A stretch of 64,000 bases of DNA, taken from positions 1,593,501 through 1,657,500 of the forward strand of contig NZ_CP095554.1 of NCBI RefSeq assembly GCF_023078375.1, written 5' to 3'. Shown here one piece after another: positions 8,781 to 16,708 of this stretch. A program made the position numbers and the translations under genes. Position 1 is the first letter of the stretch. Each line of letters begins with the position of its first letter. Source of the stretch: Roseomonas gilardii subsp. gilardii (GTDB lineage: Bacteria; Pseudomonadota; Alphaproteobacteria; Acetobacterales; Acetobacteraceae). The notes under the pieces are model-generated. The model did no database searches, was not told where the DNA came from, and was given only the letters and a program-made list of their open reading frames with translations.

Positions 8781-10595
8781 TCAGTACACGCGCGGCTTGG
8801 GCGGGAAGACCTGGACCTCGTTCGTGAGGGTGCGCATCTTCACGTCACGGTAGTCGAGCTTGACGAGCCCGTTGCTGTCGCAGGTGGCGATGGTGTGCTT
8901 CAGCCAGTTCACGTCGTCGCGCTCGGGATAATCCTCGTGGGCATGGGCGCCACGGCTCTCGTGCCGCGCCTCGGCGCTCACCATGGTGCACATGGCGTTG
9001 CCCATCAGGTTGTGCAGCTCCAGCGCCTCCATCAGGTCGCTGTTCCAGACCAGGGAGCGGTCATGGATGCGGATGTCGGACAGGCCGTCATAGACCGTCT
9101 GCATCTTGTCCACGCCTTCCTTCAGGCTGTCGGAGGTGCGGAACACCGCCGCATGGCTCTGCATGGTGCGCTGCATGCGCTCGCGCAGCGCGGCGACGCT
9201 GGTGCCGCCCTTGGCGTTGCGCACGCCGTCGAGGCGGGCCAGCGAGGCCTCGCCCGCATCGGCCGGCAGCGGCGCCTGGGTCGCGCCCGGCTTGACCGTC
9301 TCGGCGGCGCGGTGCGCGGCGGCGCGGCCGAAGACCACGAGGTCGAGCAGCGAATTGGTGCCGAGGCGGTTGGCGCCGTGCACGGAAACGCAGGCGGCCT
9401 CGCCCACCGCCATCAGGCCAGGGACCACGCGGTCCTGGTCCTCCGCTGTCGGGTTCAGCACCTCGCAATGGATGTTCGTCGGAATGCCGCCCATGTTGTA
9501 GTGGACGGTCGGCAGCATCGGGATCGGCTCCTTGGTCACGTCCACGCCGGCGAAGATCTTGGCCGTCTCGGAAATGCCAGGCAGGCGCTCATGCAGCAGC
9601 TCGGCGCCCAGATGCTCCAGGTGCAGGTAGATGTGGTCCTTCTTCGGGCCGACGCCGCGGCCCTCGCGGATCTCCATCGACATGGCGCGGGACACGACGT
9701 CGCGGGAGGCGAGGTCCTTCGCCGTCGGGGCATAGCGCTCCATGAAGCGCTCGCCCTCCGAATTGGTGAGGTAGCCGCCCTCGCCGCGCGCGCCCTCGGT
9801 CACGAGGCAGCCGGAGCCGTAGATGCCGGTCGGGTGGAACTGCACGAATTCCGGGTCCTGCAGCGGCAGGCCGGCACGCAGCACCATGCCGCCGCCATCG
9901 CCCGTGCAGGTATGGGCGGAGGTGCAGGAGAACCAGGCGCGGCCATAGCCGCCCGTCGCCAGCACCACGGTCTGGGCGCGGAAGCGGTGGATGGAGCCGT
10001 CCTCCAGGCACCAGGCCATCACGCCGCGGCAGGCGCCTTCCTCCATGATGAGGTCGAGGGCGAAGTATTCGACGAAGAACTCGCAGTTGTGCTTCAGCGA
10101 CTGCTGGTAGAGCGTGTGCAGGATGGCATGGCCGGTGCGGTCGGCCGCGGCGCAGGCGCGCATCGCGGGGGTCTTGCCATAGTTCTGCATGTGGCCGCCG
10201 AAGGGCCGCTGGTAGATCTTGCCGTCCTCGGTGCGGGAGAACGGCACGCCGTAATGCTCCAGCTCGATGATCGAGGGCACGGCCTCGCGGCACATGTACT
10301 CGATGGCGTCCTGGTCGCCGAGCCAGTCCGACCCCTTCACGGTGTCGTACATGTGCCAGCGCCAGTCGTCCTCGCCCATGTTGCCCAGCGCGGCGCCGAT
10401 GCCGCCCTGCGCCGCCACGGTGTGGGAGCGGGTGGGGAAGACCTTGGTGATGCAGGCCGTCTTCAGGCCGGAGGCACCCATGCCGAAGGTGGCGCGGAGC
10501 CCGGCGCCACCGGCCCCCACCACCACCACGTCATAAGTGTGGTCCACCACCCGGTAGGCCGCGCCGCCGATACCCGGCTTGCTGATCGCGTTCAT
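8781..10595 (-). CDS. sdhA: Succinate dehydrogenase flavoprotein subunit
   Basis: The 604-residue protein oxidises succinate to fumarate in complex II. The FAD-binding GAGGAGLRA lies near residues 27-35. The covalent-flavin histidine is His58 in [10 protein letters not shown]. Substrate-site segments include [20 protein letters not shown] and the C-terminal [19 protein letters not shown]. It follows sdhD after an unusually long 202-bp gap for a four-gene operon. That gap contains a GC-rich hairpin. Confidence 0.98.
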   Translation of the reverse strand: MNAISKPGIGGAAYRVVDHTYDVVVVGAGGAGLRATFGMGASGLKTACITKVFPTRSHTVAAQGGIGAALGNMGEDDWRWHMYDTVKGSDWLGDQDAIEYMCREAVPSIIELEHYGVPFSRTEDGKIYQRPFGGHMQNYGKTPAMRACAAADRTGHAILHTLYQQSLKHNCEFFVEYFALDLIMEEGACRGVMAWCLEDGSIHRFRAQTVVLATGGYGRAWFSCTSAHTCTGDGGGMVLRAGLPLQDPEFVQFHPTGIYGSGCLVTEGARGEGGYLTNSEGERFMERYAPTAKDLASRDVVSRAMSMEIREGRGVGPKKDHIYLHLEHLGAELLHERLPGISETAKIFAGVDVTKEPIPMLPTVHYNMGGIPTNIHCEVLNPTAEDQDRVVPGLMAVGEAACVSVHGANRLGTNSLLDLVVFGRAAAHRAAETVKPGATQAPLPADAGEASLARLDGVRNAKGGTSVAALRERMQRTMQSHAAVFRTSDSLKEGVDKMQTVYDGLSDIRIHDRSLVWNSDLMEALELHNLMGNAMCTMVSAEARHESRGAHAHEDYPERDDVNWLKHTIATCDSNGLVKLDYRDVKMRTLTNEVQVFPPKPRVY

Positions 10596-10694
10596 CTCAA
10601 CCGCCTCGTCCGAAGCTCGTCCGCGCGGTCATTGGGCAGGGTGGAAGAGGATGTCCGCCCGCCCTGGCGCCGCCCGGCACCAATTCCTGGGAAA

Positions 10695-10712
10695 GCCGGC
10701 CCCCGGGCCGGC
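10695..10712 (-). other. GC-rich hairpin between sdhD and sdhA
   Basis: GCCGGCCC and GGGCCGGC form a perfect 8-bp stem with a 2-base gap, with no T-run. It lies inside the 202-bp sdhD-sdhA spacer and could be an mRNA-stabilising or processing structure. No promoter is obvious around it. Confidence 0.35.
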
Positions 10713-10797
10713 ACGTGTTCGTGAAATGGCCCCGCCGCCCGGTTCCGCCAGCCCGGAAGGGCCATCGGTGGGACCGGCCGCGGAAGGGCATCGTGGT

Positions 10798-11193
10798 TCA
10801 GACCGCGATCCGCAGCACCGCCAGCGCGGCGAAGAGCGCCAGGATCAGGCAGACCGCCTTCTGCACCAGGTCCACCAGCTTCCGCTTGCTCTCGGGGCGG
10901 ACATAGTCCTCGATCACCACCTGCAGTCCGGAGGCGGTGTGGTGGAAGCCGATGCCGATGTAGAGCAGCAGCAGCACGGCGTGGAAGGGATGCCCGATCC
11001 AGGCCAGCACCCGCTCATAGGGCGCCCCCGCGAGGCCCGCCACGCCGAAGGTGAACCAGATGGTCAGCGGCAGCAGGGCCATGGAGGTGACCCGCTGCAT
11101 CCACCAGTGATGCGTGCCGCCCTTGGCGGAACCCAGGCCCCGCACCCGGCCGAGCGGGGTCTGGAGGCGCAGTGCTTCGTGATGTTGGCTCAT
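10798..11193 (-). CDS. sdhD: Succinate dehydrogenase membrane anchor subunit D
   Basis: The 131-residue protein has three predicted membrane helices. Typical SdhD features are WWMQRVTSMALLPLTIWFTF at the start of helix 1 and GIGFHHTASGLQVVIEDYV in helix 2, where histidines of this segment bind heme b. It anchors SdhAB to the inner membrane together with SdhC and helps form the quinone site. It lies 19 bp after sdhC in the operon. Confidence 0.93.
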   Translation of the reverse strand: MSQHHEALRLQTPLGRVRGLGSAKGGTHHWWMQRVTSMALLPLTIWFTFGVAGLAGAPYERVLAWIGHPFHAVLLLLYIGIGFHHTASGLQVVIEDYVRPESKRKLVDLVQKAVCLILALFAALAVLRIAV

Positions 11194-11212
11194 GCTCGTC
11201 GCGTCCCTTCGC

Positions 11213-11661
11213 TCAGCGGATCCAGGCCACCAGGGCGACGATCCAGGTGACCGCCGTCAGCGCCGCGGTGCCGATCAGCACCAGCCGGCCGGTGCGGTAG
11301 GTGGTGGGGATGTCGTAGCCATGGCCGGCATCCCAGACGAGGTGCCGGATGCCGTTCAGCGTGTGGTACCAGGCCACGGCGATCAGCCCCATCAGCACGA
11401 TCACGCCGAGGAAGGAGCCGGCGAACCACTGCACCCAGGCGAAGGCCCGGGGCCCGGACGCCGCCGCCGCCAGCCACCAGACCATGAACAGCAGCCCCAC
11501 CACCCAGGCGCAGCCGGTGATGCGGTGGCTGATCGACATGGCGCTGGTGATCTGCAGCATGTCGTAGACCTGCAGATGGGGGAAATCGGGCGGCGGACGG
11601 GCTTGCCATCGGAACGCCGGCCGTTGAACATCGCCTCGCGTGCGTCTTGTCCGCTCGCCAT
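11213..11661 (-). CDS. sdhC: Succinate dehydrogenase cytochrome b556 subunit, apparent frameshift
   Basis: The main frame gives HLQVYDMLQITSAMSISHRI and continues TG, a membrane protein with HTLNGIRHLVWDAGHG (heme and quinone region). The N-terminal segment MASGQDAREAMFNGRR and KPVRRPISP is in another frame. One extra C in the five-C run (11578-11582 on the plus strand) fuses them into RPISPHLQVYDML, the conserved SdhC N-terminus. ATG 11661 has GAGGAG upstream. If the frameshift were real, translation from the internal ATG 11560 would lose about 34 conserved residues. Since sdhD, sdhA and sdhB are intact, a sequence error is more likely. Confidence 0.85.
11578..11582 (-). other. Homopolymer frameshift site in sdhC
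   Basis: There is a run of five C on the coding strand. A sixth C would give ATT TCC CCC CAT CTG CAG (I-S-P-H-L-Q), the conserved SdhC sequence. Confidence 0.7.
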
Positions 11662-11752
11662 GCCGCTCCTCGTCCTCATGTCACCGAGTCCGGGCGGCCT
11701 GGAAATGCCGGCGCGGCCGGGCCTCGTGTTGCAATAATCCGTGTCCGGGGCC

Positions 11753-11781
11753 TTTTAGGTTACGGCTTCGCACAACGTCAA
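11753..11781 (-). promoter_or_regulatory. Candidate sigma70 promoter of the sdh operon
   Basis: On the minus strand TTGACG (11781-11776) and CTAAAA (11758-11753) are separated by 17 bp. They lie about 90 bases upstream of the sdhC start in an otherwise GC-rich intergenic region. Confidence 0.5.
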
Positions 11782-11812
11782 CGCGGCCCGGAATAACCTT
11801 CCTGAAGCGGGA

Positions 11813-11842
11813 CAAAAAAGAAAGGGGAGGCCCGGCCTCCCC
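11813..11842 (-). terminator. Rho-independent terminator of the lipoprotein gene
   Basis: GGGGAGGCC/GGCCTCCCC forms a 9-bp stem followed on the minus strand by TTTCTTTTTTG. It lies about 33 bases after the stop at 11875. Confidence 0.8.
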
Positions 11843-11874
11843 GCAAGTAAATTGCGAATGCTTCGCAATACAGG

Positions 11875-12147
11875 TTACCAGCCGCGATAATAGCCCCGCG
11901 AGGGGCCGTAGCCGCCGTAATAGGGCCGCTGCGGCGTGGTGATGGCACCGCCCACGGCGCCGATCGCCCCGCCCAGCAGGGCGCCGGTGGCCGGATCGCC
12001 GCCGGTCAGTCCCGCCACGGCCGCGCCGCCGCCGGCGCCGATCAGGCCGCCGCCCAGGGCACGCTGGCCGGGGCTGTAGGGATTGCTGCAGGCCGCGAGC
12101 CCCAGCAGCACCGCCACGGCCACGCTGGTTCGCAGAACGCGACGCAT
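11875..12147 (-). CDS. Glycine-zipper outer-membrane lipoprotein
   Basis: The 90-residue product has a lipoprotein signal MRRVLRTSVAVAVLLGLAAC with the acylated Cys at 20. A glycine-zipper region follows (GGGLIGAGGGAAVAGLTGG, then GALLGGAIGAVGGAI), and the tail is rich in Tyr, Pro and Gly. Such small proteins resemble the SlyB/OmpA-associated glycine-zipper families and are thought to sit in the outer membrane. ATG 12147 has GAAGGAGGAAG upstream. It is a single-gene unit with its own terminator. The specific function is unknown. Confidence 0.75.
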   Translation of the reverse strand: MRRVLRTSVAVAVLLGLAACSNPYSPGQRALGGGLIGAGGGAAVAGLTGGDPATGALLGGAIGAVGGAITTPQRPYYGGYGPSRGYYRGW

Positions 12148-12270
12148 CTGGTCTTCCTCCTTCGCAGACTTCCGCATGCCCAGGAGGCTGCGGGCCGGTC
12201 CGGGCGCCTTTGCGGCACATGCCGGGCGCCAAAAAGGAGAATTGGGGCGGGCCCGCCGTTTTTTCCGACC

Positions 12271-12310
12271 CGCTTCCGGTCTGCTTCCGCCTGCTTCCAG
12301 TCTGCTTCCC
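12271..12310. repeat. Short tandem repeat, about four 10-bp units
   Basis: Four imperfect copies of CTGCTTCCGC lie end to end between the lipoprotein gene and asd. No gene is visible across 12148-12382. Confidence 0.75.
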
Positions 12311-12344
12311 GCTGGGGGCGCATGCCTGGATTGTGCTGCGGTGC

Positions 12345-12366
12345 GGGATGGGCGGGCACCCATCCC
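12345..12366 (-). terminator. Hairpin downstream of asd
   Basis: GGGATGGG and CCCATCCC form an 8-bp stem with a six-base loop, 17 bases after the asd stop. There is no T-run, so it is a weak or Rho-assisted terminator at best. Confidence 0.45.
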
Positions 12367-12382
12367 CTCCGACTCGGCCTCT

Positions 12383-13414
12383 TCAGGCGCCGCCGCGGCC
12401 GAGCAGGCCCTGCCGGTGCATCTCCTCGGCGATCTGCACGGCGTTCAGCGCCGCGCCCTTGCGCAGGTTGTCGGAGACGCACCAGAAGGCCAGGCCGTTC
12501 TCCACGGTCGGGTCCTGGCGGAGGCGCGAGACATAGACCGCGTCCTCGCCGGCGCATTCGATCTGGGTGACGTAGCCGCCATCCTCGCGCTGGTCATGGA
12601 CGATCACGCCCGGGGCCTCGCGCAGCGCCTCCCGCGCCTGCTCCACGGTGATCGGGCGCTCGAACTCCACATGCACCGCCTCGCCATGGCCGATGAAGAC
12701 GGGCACGCGCACGGCGGTGGCGAAGACCTTGATGTCCGGGTCGAGGATCTTGCGGGTCTCGACCGCCATCTTCCACTCCTCCTTGGTGGCGCCGTCCTCC
12801 ATGAACCGGTCGATATGCGGGATGCAGTTGAAGGCGATCGGCTTGGTGAACTGCTCCGGCGCCGCGGCATCGTTCACGAAGACGCCCCGGGTCTGGGAGA
12901 AAAGCTCGTCCATCGCCTCCTTCCCCGCGCCGGAGACGGACTGATAGGTCGAGACCACCACGCGGGTGATCCGCGCCAGGTCGTGCAGCGGCTTCAGCGC
13001 CACCACCATCTGGATGGTGGAGCAGTTGGGGTTGGCGATGATGCGGCGCCTGCGGAAGCCCTTCAGCGCCTGCGGGTTCACCTCCGGCACCACCAGCGGC
13101 ACGTCCGGCTCCATGCGGAACTGGCTGGTGTTGTCGATCACCACGCAGCCCGCCTCGGCCGCGCGCGGGGCATGGACAGCGGAAACGGAGGCGCCCGGGC
13201 TGAACAGGCCCAGATCGGTGCCGTGGAAGTCGTACTTGTCCAGGCTCTGGACCTTGAGGACCTTGTCCTCCCCGAAGGAGACCTCGGCCCCGGCCGAGCG
13301 GCCGGAGGCGAGCGCCACCACCTCGCCCACCGGGAACTGGCGCTCGGCCAGGGTCTTGAGGATCTCGCGGCCCACCGCCCCGGTGGCGCCGACGACGGCA
13401 ACCTTGTAGCTCAT
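12383..13414 (-). CDS. asd: Aspartate-semialdehyde dehydrogenase
   Basis: The enzyme reduces aspartyl-4-phosphate to aspartate semialdehyde, the branch point to lysine, diaminopimelate, threonine and methionine. The 343-residue protein starts MSYKVAVVGATGAVGREILK (NADP-binding glycine loop). The catalytic Cys131 is in NPNCSTIQM, the substrate-site QSVSGAGKEA follows, and the catalytic His is in IGHGEAVHVEF near residue 245. ATG 13414 is supported by CAGGGAG upstream and by the conserved N-terminus. The frame continues open further upstream but without conserved sequence. Confidence 0.96.
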   Translation of the reverse strand: MSYKVAVVGATGAVGREILKTLAERQFPVGEVVALASGRSAGAEVSFGEDKVLKVQSLDKYDFHGTDLGLFSPGASVSAVHAPRAAEAGCVVIDNTSQFRMEPDVPLVVPEVNPQALKGFRRRRIIANPNCSTIQMVVALKPLHDLARITRVVVSTYQSVSGAGKEAMDELFSQTRGVFVNDAAAPEQFTKPIAFNCIPHIDRFMEDGATKEEWKMAVETRKILDPDIKVFATAVRVPVFIGHGEAVHVEFERPITVEQAREALREAPGVIVHDQREDGGYVTQIECAGEDAVYVSRLRQDPTVENGLAFWCVSDNLRKGAALNAVQIAEEMHRQGLLGRGGA

Positions 13415-13519
13415 CTGAACTCCCTGGCCTCTGCTCTGGCTGTCTGGCACGAAGAGGCGGCACTTAGGGCGCCGCTCCCCGCCGCCGCAACCCCGCGCAT
13501 CGCGCCCCGCCCGTGGCCC

Positions 13520-13592
13520 GGGGGAAAGGCGCCGCCTTTCCCCCATCCCCCCTATCCGCCAGGGAACTGAGTTCCCTGGACCCTCCGTTCGT
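13520..13592 (+). repeat. REP-like double-hairpin element, copy 1
   Basis: The first stem, GGGGGAAAGGCG/CGCCTTTCCCCC, spans 13520-13544. After a C-rich spacer ending in TCCGCC, a second stem CCAGGGAACT/AGTTCCCTGG spans 13559-13579 and is followed by ACCC. The same architecture (AGGC..GCCT hairpin, C-rich spacer, CC..GG hairpin, ACCC) recurs at 13738-13801 and 33163-33230. Such elements are commonly dispersed between genes in this group. Confidence 0.65.
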
Positions 13593-13737
13593 GGTATGTT
13601 CCATATCGAATCATGCCGGAGAACCCTGTTCTCCCGGCGAACCACGCCCCGGCACGGGACCTGAAGCCCCAAAAGGCTAAAACCCTAAAATCCTAAAGTG
13701 CCCACGCTCCACCATCCGGCGCCAGCACAAGGCAGGT

Positions 13738-13801
13738 CCAGGAGCCACTGGCTCCTGGCGGAGTGGGGGGCCGGGGGCGAGGCAGAGCCTTGCCTCCGGG
13801 G
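13738..13801 (-). repeat. REP-like double-hairpin element, copy 2 (inverted)
   Basis: On the minus strand a GAGGCA..TGCCTC hairpin (13796-13779) is followed by a C-rich spacer ending in CTCCG and a CCAGGAGCC/GGCTCCTGG hairpin (13758-13738), then ACC. This matches the order of copies 1 and 3. Confidence 0.6.
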
Positions 13802-13879
13802 GCCGCCGCACACCCCGCGCCGGCAACCTTTCGGCGGATGGTGGAAAAACCGGGAACCTTCCGCCATCTTGGGGCGGAC

Positions 13880-15268
13880 ATGTCCCTGACCCGACGTGCC
13901 GCGCTCGCCGCGGCGGCCAGCCTGCCCCTCGCCCCGCCCGCCCTGCGGGCCCAGCCCCCGGAAGGCGCCCCCGCCGGGGAGAAGCGCCTGTTCGATGCCG
14001 GGCTCTGGCGCCTGCCCAACGGGCTGCGCGTCGCGCATATCGAGAACCGCCGGGCGCCGGTGGTGGCGCACTACCTCTATTACGGCGTCGGCGCCGGGGA
14101 CGACCCGGCCGGCCGTTCCGGCACCGCCCATTTCCTCGAACACATGATGTTCAAGGGCAGCCCCAACGTCGCCTCGGGCGAGTTCAACCAGCGCGTGGCG
14201 CGGGAGGGCGGGCAGGACAACGCCTATACCTCCCGCGACGTGACCGCCTATCACCAGACGGTCGAGGCTTCCCGCCTCCAGCTCATGGCGATGATGGAGG
14301 CCGACCGGATGCGGGCGGTGACGCTGCCGGAGGCGGAGGTCGAGCCGGAGCGCAACGTGATCCTGGAGGAGCGGCGGCAGCGCACCGACGCCAATCCGCG
14401 CGCCCGGTTCCAGGAGGCCTACCACGCCGCCATGTGGGGCCCGCAGCACTGGCACGGCCGCCCGATCATCGGCTGGGAGCAGGACATCCGGGCGATCTCG
14501 CGCCAGGACCTGCTGGATTTCCACAGCCACTGGTACGCGCCGGGCAACGGCGTGCTGGTGGTCTGCGGCGCGGTGAGCGAGGAGGAGCTGCGCCGGGTGG
14601 TGGAGGCCGAGTATGGCGGCATCCCCGCCCGCGAACTGGCGACCCAGGAGCCCGGACGCGGCCGTGCCGCGCCGCCCGTGGCGCCGCTGGAGGCGCGGCT
14701 GGTGCGCAACGACCCCCAGGTGCGGGAGGCGCAGTACCTGCGCTCCTGGATCGCGCCCAGCCTGACCTGGGGCGAGACCGGCCTGGCCGAACCGCTGGAG
14801 GTGCTGGCGCACCTCTTCGGCGGCGGCCCCGGCTCGCGCCTGCACCGGGCGCTGGTGGAGACGGGCATCGCCGTCTCGGCCGGCTGCTACTACGATTCCG
14901 ACGATCTCGGGGCCGGCTCGCTGATGCTCTATGCCACGCCGCGGCGCGACATCGCCCCGGCGAAGCTGGAGGCGGCGATGGAGGCCGAGGTGGCGAAGCT
15001 GCTGGACCAGGGCGTGACCGGGCCGGAGGTCGCCCGCTCCAAGCGGCAGGTGACGGCGGGCGCGCTGCTGGCCCTGGACGGGCTGGGCTCGGCGCCCCGC
15101 ATGTTCGGCCATGTTCTTTCCATCGGGCTGGGGCCGGAGGTGGTGGAGTTCTGGCCCACCCGCATCCGCGCCGTGACCGAGGCCCAGGTGGCCGCCGCCG
15201 CCCGCGCCGTCTTCACCCATCCCTCCATCACGGGCTGGCTGCTGCCCGAGGGCGTGAGCGCATCGTGA
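13880..15268 (+). CDS. M16 family (pitrilysin-like) zinc metallopeptidase, active subunit
   Basis: The 462-residue protein is probably exported: MSLTRRAALAAAASLPLAPP followed by ALRAQ looks like a Tat/Sec signal. The inverted zinc motif HFLEH (His84, Glu87, His88) is followed some 75 residues later by the third ligand glutamate (EVEPERNVILEE). This is the complete M16 catalytic site. ATG 13880 was chosen because it starts the signal peptide; the frame extends upstream into a repeat. It overlaps the next M16 gene by GTGA. In bacteria such tandem pairs form a heterodimer in which only this member is catalytic and the other supplies the second half of the chamber. Substrates are unknown. Confidence 0.92.
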   Translation: MSLTRRAALAAAASLPLAPPALRAQPPEGAPAGEKRLFDAGLWRLPNGLRVAHIENRRAPVVAHYLYYGVGAGDDPAGRSGTAHFLEHMMFKGSPNVASGEFNQRVAREGGQDNAYTSRDVTAYHQTVEASRLQLMAMMEADRMRAVTLPEAEVEPERNVILEERRQRTDANPRARFQEAYHAAMWGPQHWHGRPIIGWEQDIRAISRQDLLDFHSHWYAPGNGVLVVCGAVSEEELRRVVEAEYGGIPARELATQEPGRGRAAPPVAPLEARLVRNDPQVREAQYLRSWIAPSLTWGETGLAEPLEVLAHLFGGGPGSRLHRALVETGIAVSAGCYYDSDDLGAGSLMLYATPRRDIAPAKLEAAMEAEVAKLLDQGVTGPEVARSKRQVTAGALLALDGLGSAPRMFGHVLSIGLGPEVVEFWPTRIRAVTEAQVAAAARAVFTHPSITGWLLPEGVSAS

Positions 15269-16572
15269 CCTCTGCTTCCCTGACCCCGCCGCCCTCGCAT
15301 CCGCAGGCCGGCTTCTCCCTGCCGATCCGCGAGGTCACCGCGCCCGGCGGGCTTTCCGCCTGGCTGGCCGAGGACCATTCCGTGCCGGTGGTGTCGCTGG
15401 CCTGGAGCTGGTCGGGCGGCGCCTCGCTCGATCCCGAGGGGCAGGAGGGCGCCGCCGCCCTCGCCGCCGCCCTGCTGACGGAGGGGGCGGGCGACCTGCC
15501 CGCCGCGCAGTTCCAGGACGCGCTGCGCGATGCCGCGATCGGGCTTTCCTTCCACGGCGACCGCGACGGCTTCGAGGGCGGCTTCCGCGCGCTGAGCGAT
15601 GCGCTGCCGGAGGCGATGCGGCTGGCGCGGCTGGCCATGCTCGCGCCGCGCTTCGATGCCGAGGCGGTGGAGCGGGTGCGGGCGCGGGCCATCGCCGGCG
15701 CGCGGCAACAGCTCGAAGGCCCGCGCGGTCAGGCGAACCGGGCCTTCTGGGCCCAGAGCTTCCCGGGCAGCCCCTATGGCCGCATGCCCGGCGGCACGGC
15801 GGAAAGCCTCGCCGCCCTGCCTGCCGAAGCGATCCGGGCCGCCGCCGCGCGGCATCTGCGCCGGGACGGGCTGGTGATCGCCGCCGCCGGGGCGATCACG
15901 GCGGAGGCCTTCTCCGCCCTGCTGGCCGAGGTCTTCGGCGCCCTGCCGGAAGGCCAGGCGCCCGAGGCGCCGCCGCTGCCGGACTTCGCCCTGCCGGCCC
16001 TGGCCGGGCCGGGACCGGTGGTGGTGCCGGTGGATGCGCCGCAATGTGCCGTGCTCTTCGGCCAGCCCGGCCTGCCGGTGCGCGACCCGGACTGGGAGGC
16101 GGCGCAGGTGGCGCTGCGCGTGCTGGGCGGCGGTGGCTTCTCCTCCCGCCTGATGCAGGAGGTGCGGGTCAAGCGCGGCCTGTCCTACGGCATCGGCGCC
16201 GGGCTGGACGTGATCGCGGGGCAGGGCCTCGTCACCGGCTCCGTGGCCACGGAGAATGCCCGCGTCACGGAGACGCTGAACGTGCTGCGCGCCGAATGGG
16301 CGCATATGGCGGCGGAGGGGCCGACCCAGGCGGAACTGGAGGAGGCGGTCTCCTACCTCACCGGCAGCCTGCCCTTGCAGTTCACCGACAGCCGGCGCAC
16401 CGCCTCCATCCTGATGGGCCAGCGCCGCAACGGAAGGCCGGCGGACTGGCTGGCGAAGCGGCCGGAACGGCTGGCGGCCCTGACCCGCGATGGCGTGGCG
16501 AAGGTGGCGGCGCGCCTGCTGCAGCCCGGCCGCCTGGGCGCGGTGGTGGCGGGGAAGCCGGAAGGGATCTGA
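15265..16572 (+). CDS. M16 family peptidase-like protein, inactive partner
   Basis: This 435-residue M16 homologue starts at a GTG that overlaps the stop of the preceding M16 gene. Its N-terminal domain aligns in layout (EVTAPGGLSAWLAEDHSVPV) but lacks the HxxEH motif; the equivalent region reads EGQEGAAALAAALLTEGAG. The C-terminal domain has the usual RVKRGLSYGIGAGLD region with the Arg-Tyr pair that in M16 proteins binds substrate. It should act with the upstream active subunit in the periplasm. No own signal peptide is evident, which is odd if the partner is exported. Confidence 0.88.
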   Translation: MTSASLTPPPSHPQAGFSLPIREVTAPGGLSAWLAEDHSVPVVSLAWSWSGGASLDPEGQEGAAALAAALLTEGAGDLPAAQFQDALRDAAIGLSFHGDRDGFEGGFRALSDALPEAMRLARLAMLAPRFDAEAVERVRARAIAGARQQLEGPRGQANRAFWAQSFPGSPYGRMPGGTAESLAALPAEAIRAAAARHLRRDGLVIAAAGAITAEAFSALLAEVFGALPEGQAPEAPPLPDFALPALAGPGPVVVPVDAPQCAVLFGQPGLPVRDPDWEAAQVALRVLGGGGFSSRLMQEVRVKRGLSYGIGAGLDVIAGQGLVTGSVATENARVTETLNVLRAEWAHMAAEGPTQAELEEAVSYLTGSLPLQFTDSRRTASILMGQRRNGRPADWLAKRPERLAALTRDGVAKVAARLLQPGRLGAVVAGKPEGI

Positions 16573-16708
16573 CCTGCCGCGCGGGGCTGGGCTGCGACCT
16601 CTGTCGGGCGGGGGGCCTGCAACGCCCGCGCCCGTTCCTGCGCTGGGTCAGGCGAGATTGCCCGCGCGGAGCGGGCCTGACGGACCGGAAATGGGAGAGG
16701 GGAATCGC

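Larger units (their letters stand above)
13415..13879. other. 465-bp intergenic region between asd and the M16 gene
   Basis: Divergent genes flank this region. It holds two copies of a double-hairpin GC-rich element, in opposite orientation, and between them (13671-13697) a short AT-richer run with three CTAAA-type units that could hold promoter sequences. No supported gene was found. Confidence 0.7.
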
